NCBI GenBank assembly: GCA_030141605.1
Contig: JAQGDQ010000626.1
Location: 60,343-124,342, forward strand
DNA length: 64,000 nucleotides
Source of the DNA: Tubiluchus corallicola
Taxonomy: Eukaryota > Priapulida > Priapulimorpha > Priapulimorphida > Tubiluchidae
Direction of reading: 5' to 3'
This document shows, in pieces, positions 1-11,800 of this stretch; position 1 is the first letter of the stretch, and each line of letters begins with the position of its first letter. The notes beneath the pieces are model-generated. The model saw nothing but the letters and a program-made list of their open reading frames with translations. It was not told where the DNA came from and made no database searches. Position numbers and translations under genes: made by a program.

Positions 1-420
1 GAGACTATTATTACCCCACTTTTACCCTAAATACCACGCGTCAGGCAGGGCAAAGCAGGTACCATTTTTAACGTCTTTGGTTCGAACTGCTGGTTCGAAC
101 TCACGACCTCCCAGACGGAAAGCAGACGCATTACAACTAGACAAAACCATCTGGTTTGAGGGGAAGTTGTTTGAAATAAGTTTAGATGGCACTGCGTAAA
201 GATTGAAAAAATAATCAAAGCACGAGCAGCAAACTCGTCGCAAACTAAAAAAAAGTTTAAATGATTTTACATTGTCAATATAATATTAATAATGTGTTTT
301 TTTTTGTGAGCGAGAGGTGCACGCTGGGATAGCAATGGCAGGGCTGTTTTGCCGGGTGGAGCAAATATTATAAATTATTAAAAATAAATGCAAAGTAATA
401 TAACTTTGTGTAGGAAGTTT
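1..420 (+). repeat. Interspersed repeat family C, copy 1 (truncated by window edge)
   Basis: Shares ordered blocks (TTTGAAATAAGTTTAGATG, AAAAATAATCAAAGCA, GGTGCACGCTGGGAT) with 32540-33185, 56840-57115 and 57150-57560, all in the same orientation. No coding capacity, clear termini or target duplication was identified, so its class is unknown. Confidence 0.55.
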
Positions 421-455
421 TTTGTGACATGGTTTAAAATACCCTTTTTGAAGTC

Positions 456-640
456 AATCAATCAATCAATCAAGCTGGCAATCAATCAATCAATCAATCA
501 ATCAATAATCAATCAATTAATCAGTCAATCGATAATCAAACAATCAATGAATGAATGAATCAATCAATCAATCAATCAATTTTCCAATCAATAATCAATC
601 AATCAAACAATAATCGATCAATCAATCATTACAATTATTT
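456..640. repeat. (AATC)n tetranucleotide microsatellite, interrupted
   Basis: Runs of ATCA/CAAT repeated with short interruptions. It may be the simple-repeat tail of a decayed LINE, as such tails occur in the CR1 group. Confidence 0.85.
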
Positions 641-1197
641 ATCTCAATGGTGACACTGCATTACAGCACATGCGATTATAATACAATATATACACAGAGA
701 CGGGGTGGTGAAAAACCAAATGGTTGCCGAGTCGAGCCACGCCTAACTTAAATAAATCAACAATAAATTGTAGTGGCAGAAACGCAAGGTCGTGAAATTA
801 AGTAAATTTAATTGATATTCATCGTGAAAAACTTCAGCTCAAATTAAATACAAATTGAAAAAAGGGCAAAGTTATCAATGAAAATATAACACGTGTAATT
901 GAATATACAATCGTTATTTAAATCATTACTCATGCTATACTATAATATACTATAATAGCTTGCAGGTGTAAGACTGGAATCATAATGATAACAAGAAATA
1001 TAATAAGGCATAAAAAAGCAACTTAACAATAAAGCAAAATATAGCATTATCATAGCCTGTTTTAAAGAGCAAGTCATACAAAACCGTAAACAATTTAGAA
1101 ATAAAAGCAGCTATAATGCTATGTCACAATTATTTATGCTGAATCGTGAATTTTAGTCATTCATGATTCATGATCGTAAATACTAAAAGCGGCTTAC

Positions 1198-1323
1198 CTC
1201 GGTCCACGTTTTTCTGCAATACGATGCGGTTGCATTTAAGAAATCCTCCCGGGGAACTACGCCAGAGCCCTCTTTTGAAGTAAGATTTAAAAAAGCCATG
1301 ACGTAATAGTAACTTGCAAAAGC
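1198..1323 (-). CDS. ENTPD: ENTPD exon 9: AFS/YYYVMAFL block
   Basis: 126 nt, phase 0 at both ends, acceptor TTTCTTTACAG, donor GTAAGC. It encodes 42 residues, AFASYYYVMAFLNLTS through to SYCRKTWTE, matching AFSAFYFVMKFLNLTSE and the FCAQPWEE region of human CD39. The next family block (YCFSG, ACR5) is not found between here and position 1, so the remaining exon(s) are outside the window. Confidence 0.94.
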
Positions 1324-4300
1324 CTGTAAAGAAAATGATAAAATCGGTGAAATGGAAAAGAAAGTTACAGCTAATATGTAAACTTACGTGGTTGTTGTGG
1401 AGATCGCTGGCGTCTATTAGAATTAAATAGAACATTGTAGAATGTTCCGTTAGAATAATCGTCCTACCGTGTAGAATGTTCTAGAAAGAAACTTCTAGAA
1501 GCTTCTCGGGTGCCCTATATAAGGCGAAGCAGGCCGATGAGACACACACAGATTCACATGAACGCCACTTACACATTCTCCTGAATACCTGTATTTTCAG
1601 ATACACTTAAACATTTTCCAGATTTTCACATTTACTGCAAACATTTCGTGTTCCTTCATACTTTTGTGTTGTAGAAGTCTCGCTTAATAAACTAGTTTAA
1701 TTTGACGAAGTGTTTTCTGGTTTTCTCTACGAGCCTTGCGAAAGAAACAAAACACAACAGTGGTCACAATTACAAAGTGCTCAAACATTATTCTAGATTA
1801 GATGTATACAAATATTTGTTCGCAAATAGAGTAGTCCCTACGTGGAATGATGTTAATTATGACATGGTTAATGCATCAAACATTGTCTGTTTTAACACTA
1901 GACTAACAAGCTGCAACTTTTTAAACTGGTGCCATTTTAATCGTTTTATGTAAGTTATTGTTCCTTAACTGTTTGTGGTGTCTCTGCGTTTTAAGTTTCT
2001 TTTTGGGTTTCTAAGGTTATTACTAGAGGATCTCGAAGATTTGAGCAGATGTTTAACATTTAGAACGGTATATTATTTGCAGTTTTACTTTTGTGATTAA
2101 AGGAACAATTCTTAAATTAGTATAAATTGAAACATTTATATTTGTACTTACGCTCTATGTGGTATGGCAGTATTATATGTAATTATTTTGTTGTCATTAT
2201 TTCAGCCTGATCATTGCTGCAATATGATAAATAAACCACTTTGATTGATTCAGCAAAAACTTCCATAGTTATTTACGATCAGGCGTTTTAAATGCTAAAC
2301 ATCTGCTTGACACTGCATGGAGTTCTTATTGTTAAATGTGTTAAGAATTGCCTCCTGGCAAACAGCAATATGGGTGCTCTTCATATGCTGAAATCTTTGG
2401 GATCCTCTATTTACTCGTTTAATAATAAAATACTTCTTGTTCAGGTATTTGTTTAATAATTGTAAATTACTTTATATTGTATTATATGGCTAGCATGAGT
2501 GCTATATGCCTGCTGCCATTTTCTTTTATAAAAAAGTATTTCATAAATAAATAATAATAAAATAATTATTTCTTATATAAATAATATATAATATTATTAA
2601 ATATAATAAAATTAATATATTATAATATAATATAATATAATATAATATAATATAATATAATATAATATAATAAAATATAATATAATATAATATAATATAA
2701 TATAATATAATATAATATAATAAAATATATATTTTTATAATATTTTTATAATAATAATATATTTTAAAATAAAAATATTTTTAATAATATTATTAAAAAA
2801 TAAGTAGTTCTTAAATAAATAAATAAATAATACTAAAATAATAGAATGATTCCACCATAAGTGTTCAAAGTGCTAATTAAGCATTAAGAAGGGCAGATTA
2901 TTCTATTCAGCAGTCACCTACAGCTAATAATTAATTAAACCCAAAAAGCTCACTGATTAGAATTGCATTTTGCTTTTTAAGAATTACTAGATTTCAGATG
3001 ACATCATGCGACTGAAAATAGCGCAATTACAAGTTTCATTGTTGTGCCTGATCAACATGCTGGCCATTGAGAAATTTCACTTTTTACACGACATTCGCTA
3101 ATTTTGTTACAATGAGTATCTGCAGGTAAAAACAGCCAATTAAGAGGGTTCTTAAGGTGTCAAGGTCGTTTTGGGGTTTTGTGCCTTTTCAGTAAATTTA
3201 TTAAGTGTTTTATTCTATTTTGTTCAGTAAATGAAGCATTTTTCATTGGGTTACCAGCAGGTTTTTCTCAAATAGTTAAATTATTTGCCTATTTAAACAA
3301 AAATAGCCAACATCTTCAAATAACTAATGAAATATCCAACCGGAATATTTGATTCATGCAAACGCAGGACATAAATTTTTTGCGCGCTAATGACATTTGT
3401 AAAAAAAACTGTGTAGAATTTCATTCACATGTTGGCTGGAGATACGTTGCCATGATGTTTGTGACACGCAGCTGCTATGTTCATTGTCCTGCTGTAACTT
3501 CAAACATCACATTACTGGAATGGACATTGCTAAAGTTGGCATTACTATGGTGAATGAGCCATTATCTGCCTGCCATCTAGAGGCGAGTTAAAAAATCTAT
3601 GCAATTGCACAACTTGCAGTCGTATTCAGCATTAAGCGAGGAGTTACAGTATATAAAAACAACAAAAATAAAGGAAAACCATGAGACAGTAATTGTACCA
3701 GAAAATCTCCATGCAACGCAGGTTGAGCAGACATTGGCTGGAAGGGACAGTCAGTACAATTCACTACCAAGAGTATTTGCAGTTTTAGCTGGCAGGCCAT
3801 GTAGTCACTGGTTCCTTGAAACTCATACGTTTTGTTCTAGAATAAACAATGTCAAATACAATGCTGCAGTACAATGCTGCAGTACAATGCTACAATACAA
3901 TGCTGCAATACAATGCTGCAATACAATGCTGCAGTACAATGCTGCAGTACAATGCTGCAGTACAATGCTGCAATACAATGCTGCAGTACAATGCTGCAGT
4001 ACAATGCTGCAGTACAATGCTGCAATACAATGCTGCAGTACAATGCTGCAGTACAATGCAAAATATCAATTTGTGATGCATCAACAAGAAAACAGACTAG
4101 AATCTCATTGCAGGCATGTTGACTATCTTTGTGTGAACAATTTGCAATCAAAGCTTCAGATCTTTCTCTGCATTTCACTCAAACTTTGGTTACGTATGTT
4201 TCCAGCAATACAATATAAATGTTGACAGGCATATCAAAATTCTGCCAAATTTTTTGAAGATACGAACGTTTTAAACAATAAAAATACATTCCATCTTTAA

Positions 4301-5765
4301 CATCCACTATTGCACATGAGGCATCTGCGGCGGATTCAGCCTTTAGAAAAAGGGTGGGCCCAACGAAAATGCAGCTAGGGGGTCTGGGGAACCCCGACTA
4401 CCAATGCATTTTACTGCATTTTAAACCATTTTTCTTACTATTTCCTCAAGGAAATCCAATAGTTTAAAACTCATTAAGTCACCTCAAACTTTTGACTCTT
4501 AATTACACACCAATATACACACTAGTATAACATATAATTGCGCACAGCGACATCTTTACCAAAAACTTCAATTATTACTTAAAGGGCACAGACATTTTTA
4601 CACTGAAATCATTAATGCAGAATTAATAAAATAAAAATGTAATCAGTTACCTCAGCATGTTGTGGGAGACTTAACAATGAACCCCAAGCAGTTACTGCTT
4701 CTTCGTCACCAACACACGGTTTCCTGAACAGTTCGGTACCGGTTGAGTACGTTGAGTTGCCTGTCGGTGCGCAAGGATTCTCCACAATTGTAGTAAAATT
4801 TGATGCCTGTGCAAAACAATGGGTACATAAAATGAAAAAACTTGCGCGAATGGAAGTTGAACATGCACAACTTAACCCTTTCACTACAGAAGGTGTGAAG
4901 CATTTTTGTTTGTTATATAGCGTTTTACAGTTACAAGTGGCGACATCTGGCTTCAATAATTGCATCCTAGTCAATTTCCGGTCATTCAAGTTTCAATGTG
5001 TTCAAGTGATGACGTGTTTCTGTGTAACTCACGATTTAATGTCAACGATGTATGTAAATTTTATTTAGTTTATTTGCTGTAAGTCTCTCATTAATTTCAC
5101 TTAATCGTAATCGATCTTTTGATAAGAAATGAATTAATTTATTAAAGGAATTTATATATCTTGTTTCAGATAAAATGTAATATTTTTGGGTAATGGCGTC
5201 TCAGTGTCAGATATGAAGTAAATGACTAAGGGTCACGAGACGTGAAGATGGTATACAAACAATAAACTGTTATGCTAAGCAAAAATGATGACTTTGTTTG
5301 TCACCGTAAAGCCCAAACAGAAGGTGGCACACTAACGTCTATGTTTTTCTTGTAAGAGACGGAAGGTGGTAGACTGCCGCCCGAGCTCAGCACTAAGCGC
5401 AGTCACCCAGGTCTGTTTATTTTGCTACTACGGCCATGCATAAACGTTATAGAAAAGCTTAACAGCCGTCGGATTGGGGTTGTTTCGCGACAAGTAATGC
5501 TAACCAGCCAATCAGCATCTGAAGCCAGGTGCATTCCACAATATTGTACTGTATCGTACGTTCCCAAGCAAAATCACTTGTAGATCATTGATGAAACGTA
5601 TGTTTAGTTTGACAGTTCAGCATTCTTATAAAATGATTGCATATTATGGATTAGTATTGTCTTTTGTGAAAACTGTGATTTCTAAATATAAGTACATGCT
5701 TATTTATGAGGGTGTGCAAGTGTGTGTGTGTGTGCGTGTGCGTGTGTGCGTGCGTGCGTGTGTGC

Positions 5766-5814
<49 letters not shown>

Positions 5815-8800
5815 CATGTGTGTGTGCATGTGTGTGTGTGCACATGTGTGTGCATGTGTGCTCGTATGTTTGCTCGTATGTGTGTACATGTGTAGAAATA
5901 AAACTAATATTTAATATTGGCACTCAATAACGAGCAACTATTTGTTTATTTACAAGATTCTGTTCTAGTAACACACCACAAGAAGTTATTGTCACATGCG
6001 AGACGTCAATGTGGCCCAGTTAAAAAGCAACGACATAGTGAAAGGGTTAAAAATATTTATCTAGAAGCCAAGAAGGATTTCAGAACACAACTTACAAGCA
6101 TCAGACGAGTATTTAAATGCAACCTCTGTTCTATAACCCTTTGCCATCATCACATTCCACATTGTCCAATCACGAGCAAGCTGCAAAAGTTTGTTAGCAT
6201 GTCAACCAAAAGTACTAGCACTTACCACGACTAGCGCCGCCTTGAATCGATTCTCCGCTTCCATCTTGCCGTAACAGAGGTAGCTATGCGTGTACACGGT
6301 GTAACTTTCTCCGTAAAGGAGTAGATCAGCACTATAGTTGGCAGGTATCACAGTACCGGTGCTGGGCTCAAATGTGAGCTGAGTCGATGCCCCACCCATG
6401 TCTAATGCACCAACTGTAGGCTTTCTTGCCACAAGTTTTGGCTGCACGAAAAATAAATCAGCAAATGTTTTAAAATGGCATTTACATTAACCTGCAAATT
6501 TAATATTGGAGTAGCAAGTTAGTAAGTAAAGTTAAATTTAAAAAAGAAGTCGTTTAATCGAAAGACAAATTTCAGGCAATTGCCTTAATATGTCAGTGCC
6601 TGGTTAGTACTTGGATGGGTGACCGCCTACGAATACCAAGTGCTGCAGGCTTGCAGGATGCCCACGCTGTATCTCGACACTAGGCAGAGGAGCTGAGCAA
6701 GCAGCCAATGGCTAGAGGGTGGAGGAGGTCAAGTGACCCTACGGCCATGTGTAGAGGAGTAAACCTTCCAAATTAGGAGTGGAGCCCCGAAGACGGACCA
6801 GTGCAGCATGCTCACTGACTCTGGCATCTCCTGCAGCCAACCTGATGCCAAACGTATCGCTCCGCTTTGCTTTGGACTACACCAGGGAGGAAGAGAGGGG
6901 GTTCCTGTTGTCTGGGCAACTCGGGATCTCCATACACCTTGCCCAGGCATGTGCCCTGGAGAGGCCATTCCAGTGGTTCGAGGATCGGACTGCTCAGCCA
7001 CAGTCGACGCTGCAGCTCCAACAATGTGATCAATAACTGACTCTCTTGGCGCACACTCCATTGTCTTCCGAGACAGAAGGATGCCAACAACAATACTTGT
7101 TCCAGCTGCTATATTATTCCATATTAGTGGCACGACATTTTATTGAAAATTTTCTTAAGTCGATGTTGCAACGTACAAAGTGATAATTAGACTTAGTCCG
7201 AGCATTTTCAGAGTTAAGAGTAAAATATTTTTGAAAAAAGGGAAGGCAGCAATAGTTTATCATGGAATTTATTCATAAATACAGCAGTATGAAAACGGTT
7301 AACACACCTAAAGAAAAAACACTGTTGCTAGTTAACTGTCTAAACAATTCATTGAATACACACCTCATTCAAATCTCCGTTTAAATAGTTTACTGTGACC
7401 CATGAAAATGAACCTTCCTTTTCTCCAGAGATAATGCTGGCATTTTTGTAGTCAAATACAGAGTTCTGCATAGCGGTCCGTACGGCTGACATGATGGCTT
7501 TACTTGCTTGTGGATCAGAGAGGCTATAAAAAATTTAACTGTTTATGTAACAGAAGATGTAAAGCATCACATAAGAAAAATTTATGCACAGCTCCTTGAT
7601 GCAACATGAAAAACATTATGATGACGCGAATGATAAGTTGAACCAACAAATGTAGTTCAGCAAGATCAAACTCTTATAGGATAAGCCTTTTCACAGTTCC
7701 AGCGATTGATGATCGTGAAAAGGTCAACAGTTAAGTGTACCAGACAACGCCTCGCAGTCCATGCCGTTGTAATTGTAACAGTTTTAACAGCTAGCTAGAA
7801 CCTTACCTAGTTCATTTTTCATCGTTCCCAAGCAAAGTCCTGCTAGTAAATCACTCTATGCACAGACTAATGCATAATTAAATAAAATCCACGTAAAACA
7901 ACTGACGTTACTGATCTGATGCAGCAGACGGCTTTGCTTTACCCACATGTCACCTAACGGTTATAGTTAAGATGCGTTGCCATGGCACGCTTAACCTTTT
8001 CCTACAGCAACTGCGCGTACGCACAACAAAAAGGCTTATTCGTTGACAAAAAGAACATTTTCATGAGCTCAAACTACAGAGTAGCTCATTTAATAATACT
8101 TAGATTATCAAGTTGATATAATTATTAGTAGATGTTGTACTGCTAATGAATAAAGGTGTTTTTGCAAAATCTTTAAAATTGAATATGAGCGAATTTCGTT
8201 TTAAGTAAACTAATAAAAAATTCTCTAATCCCTAAATTGCAAAAAAAGGGATACCAAGGCAATCCTGCTTTAGAATTGCGGAACCCCGAGAGATGACCAA
8301 GTTGAAAAATGAAAAACATCACATTTCCAGTCATATCGTATCAGCGGCCAAAACCACTGTACTTTATCGTCAGGTGAAAGAGAAAAGCAAATAGATCAGG
8401 TTAAATTAGTAATTCTCATTTTTGCGGGAATTTTTTATCGTATATATTAATGGCCATTTTTTGGACATTTTTTGCAAAACTTAAACGTCTGAGATCTGAA
8501 GAACGGGAACGTGCCGAGGGGGGTGCTGGCTATGGATAGATAGCCCGTTTAACTGTGGGTGTAGTAGGCGTATTTAGAATTCGCGAGAGGGTCACGGCGT
8601 CCCGTAATTTCCCAGACCCAACTCCCGATTTTTTCGAAATTTTGACCAAGCAGCCTGCAGAAAAAACGTTCTAGTGGTGCCTGGTGGGACTCTCGGAAGG
8701 AGATATATGGCTCTTTAGAAAGAGAAGAACAGGGCTACACGATGATGTGGGCCATGCTTTAAAACACATCCACCAAAAGGAGTGCCGACGAGTTAATTAG

Positions 8801-11800
8801 ATGTTCTATTTTTAGCAATTTTCTCTTAGAAAACTGCTGACGCAAAGCCATTGTTCTGACGTCATCCATTATACTCTGCATATAACTTTAATTCAGTAAA
8901 AGCTGCTACTGGCTTTGCGTTATAAATGAGGACTATGTAGCATGTTTGCGTATTTTTGATTATACGTGTATTTATACGCAAAATTTTTTGCAGGGCCTTT
9001 GCTAGTTTGTATTAATAGCACAAAATTATCATGCTAAAAGAATATAAGCATGTAAAAACACAGAAATACAGTAAACAAAAAAAATCAAGTGAGAGAAGTC
9101 ACGTGTTTTCAAACGTCTTCCCACCTGAGCAATCTCATTCCTGCCGTAGCACCAAGATAAAGAGGAGTCGTAGCTTGATGATCTTCTGCAATGATTCGTT
9201 GAGCGTCGTTCAGTAAACCTTCGATTGCCTTTCCGGCGGCATCGGGATTTTTGTCGTAGGTAGAAATTCCAGCTGACAAGGCAAAACATAATCAGAACGT
9301 TAATCAAATTAGGAATTTCCACATACGTACCACATATACACTGTCTTCAAATGTGACGCACCATAATCACTCCACGTATAAAACGAAAGCTAAGACAAAG
9401 AGGTAATGAACCACTAAAGTACAGCAGGCAAAAAAGAAGGGAAAATCGTATATATTAATTTCGCTGGTATATATATATATATATGTAAGAAAGCAGTACA
9501 TATTCTGTTCTGTTTATTCTGTTCTAAAAACGCATTAGTAACCTAAACAGCGCAATTATTATAACGCCTTTGCTTCCCGACTGACTACATACTAAATTCA
9601 AGCTGTTTGTATCAAGCGAGATCTATTTGCGGATTTATACAGCTCCAGGCACCCGAGTTTAAACTTTAGGCCACTTTATTTTGTCTGTAACTTGCGGCTA
9701 TTACAACCAGATTAGTACCACCTGAAATTCTACCAAGTCTAGCAAGATATTGATAAGAAAGATAGGTGGTTTCAAACAAACAGAAAGAAATTCATCAGTA
9801 GAAATATGAATAAATCTCGTAAAACATTTAATTTATATGATTAAGCAGCATTGATTTTTTGCTTCTGGGACGTATTTCAATTTTTTTACATTACTTTCCA
9901 TGAAAATTTTGGTTTCGCTTAACGACATTTTGCTGGAACACATTAGCGTCGTTAAGCGAGGACTTACTGTAGTTTTCTTTTATACGTTTACGTTGTATAA
10001 ACTATATAAACATTTCCTACATTTACCAACAAGCAAAAGAGTATTTGGCATAAAGTACTATAGAATTTACCAACACATCACAAACGTACACCTTTTCCAC
10101 ATTCACAAACAAACTTATCTAATAATGCATACCATCATGTTGAAAAGACCCGGCCTCCTTGACGATGGCTGTTCCTGCGTTCTTGTGAGGGTCCCATTTG
10201 TAAACGAAGAGTTTTGTATGCGTGGAGCCAGCATCAATTACAATTCCATACTTAAAAAGAAATAAGGACTTTTGTTCAAGAAAAAAATCCCGGTTTTTCT
10301 AGCTGTTTTCAAACATTAAAAGACAACATTTAAAATAGTGTCTACATCTAACATTGTAACCTCGCTTATAGCTGATGGAATGTCCTAAACAAAACTTCAA
10401 ATTCCGCCTTGGCTTGCTAATGGTCAGTTTATTCTGAGAAAATAAAATAAAAGCATTTTGCAAATTCAGGTGATTATACAAGATTATTATAAAATAGGAA
10501 CTAAATCAAAATATTAAATCATTTAGGTATGAATTACACAATTTTTACAAATTACAACAACTGTAAACTAGTAAAATGCTACATGAAATAGAAATTAAAC
10601 TTCTCTTTTAAGTAATCAAAAAAATTAATAATCATCATATTAAACCTACATATATTGGCAGGCTGCGTGAGATTAAGGATATCCATAAAATAAGACCAAA
10701 AATCCATAAAATAAAATTTAAGGAATTCATAAAATAAGAAATGCATAAAATAAAAAAAATATTTTTTTTGTGATTTTTTGTACAAAGTAACGAGTTGTAA
10801 GCATTGGCAACACTGAAAACGAACGTTAGAAGGAGAGAAAGAGAAAGAAAACAAACCAACAAAAGCGCATTTCCGGATTTGCTATTTTACATTGTTGTTT
10901 TCTCATTGTCTTTTTGTTATCAAGATGGCGAAGTTTCAACCAAAGCATGAGCTGGAGTTCGGTCTGAAACTGGCGAAGTTTCAACCAAAGCATGAGCTGG
11001 AGTTCGGTCTGAAACTAAGTCCTGCGTGTTTAAAAACACGTTTCAAGCACTCCTGTTTTTACTTTTTAATTGATTTCCCCCTGGGCATCTCGTTCCAGAT
11101 AAAGTCTATTTCTTATTTTATTGATATCCATAAAATAAAATTTCAAAAATCTATAAAATAAGCTATTTTATTTATTTTATACATATCCATAATCTTATGC
11201 ACCCTGTTTATTGGCCAGCAATGGCATTTAAACTTAAAGGTATCAGAAAACTGTAGAAACAGGTCATAAGCATTTATCAAATCATTGAATTTGGCTAAAT
11301 TAAGTATAAACAGATAGCAAACACCAAGACAGCGTAACAGTCTACTGTCCTACTGATATCTGCATAAAACCAGATTCAATCACCTGAGTATATAAGTACA
11401 TGCTAACAAATTTAAAGCAAGAAATTCATTCAAGGCCTACAAGGTGGCAGCACATGACAGTATCAGTTTATCCCCAACATCCCTATTATTGCTGTTGCAT
11501 TACTAGTCGCTGAGAAACAGGTGCAATCATCACATTAATGAATCAATGAAATAATCACTCATTGTTCAATAATTTCTTGAATAGTAAGTTAAAATTAATA
11601 AATGCAAACGATAATGATGTTTAGTATGTTCTCTGTGGGGTCGCAATATGAAACAGGGTCCTGGAAAGGGGTCACCGTCAACAAAATGTTGGGAACTACT
11701 GTTCTACCCTATAAAATCCCTCCTTGTGTTTTCTACCAGTAAGTAAAAAACGAACAAAGAAAAAACAAAATATTTTACTTATTTTAGAATTTCCTTTTTT

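Noticed and set aside
1436-1788. LTR ending at 1783 with AACAT target duplication
   Set aside because: AACAT does occur on both sides, but the sequence from about 1732 to 1953 is a continuous LINE coding tail, so the LTR cannot extend to 1783.
10892-11161. 90-codon frame as a host gene
   Set aside because: It lies wholly inside a bounded hAT-like element.
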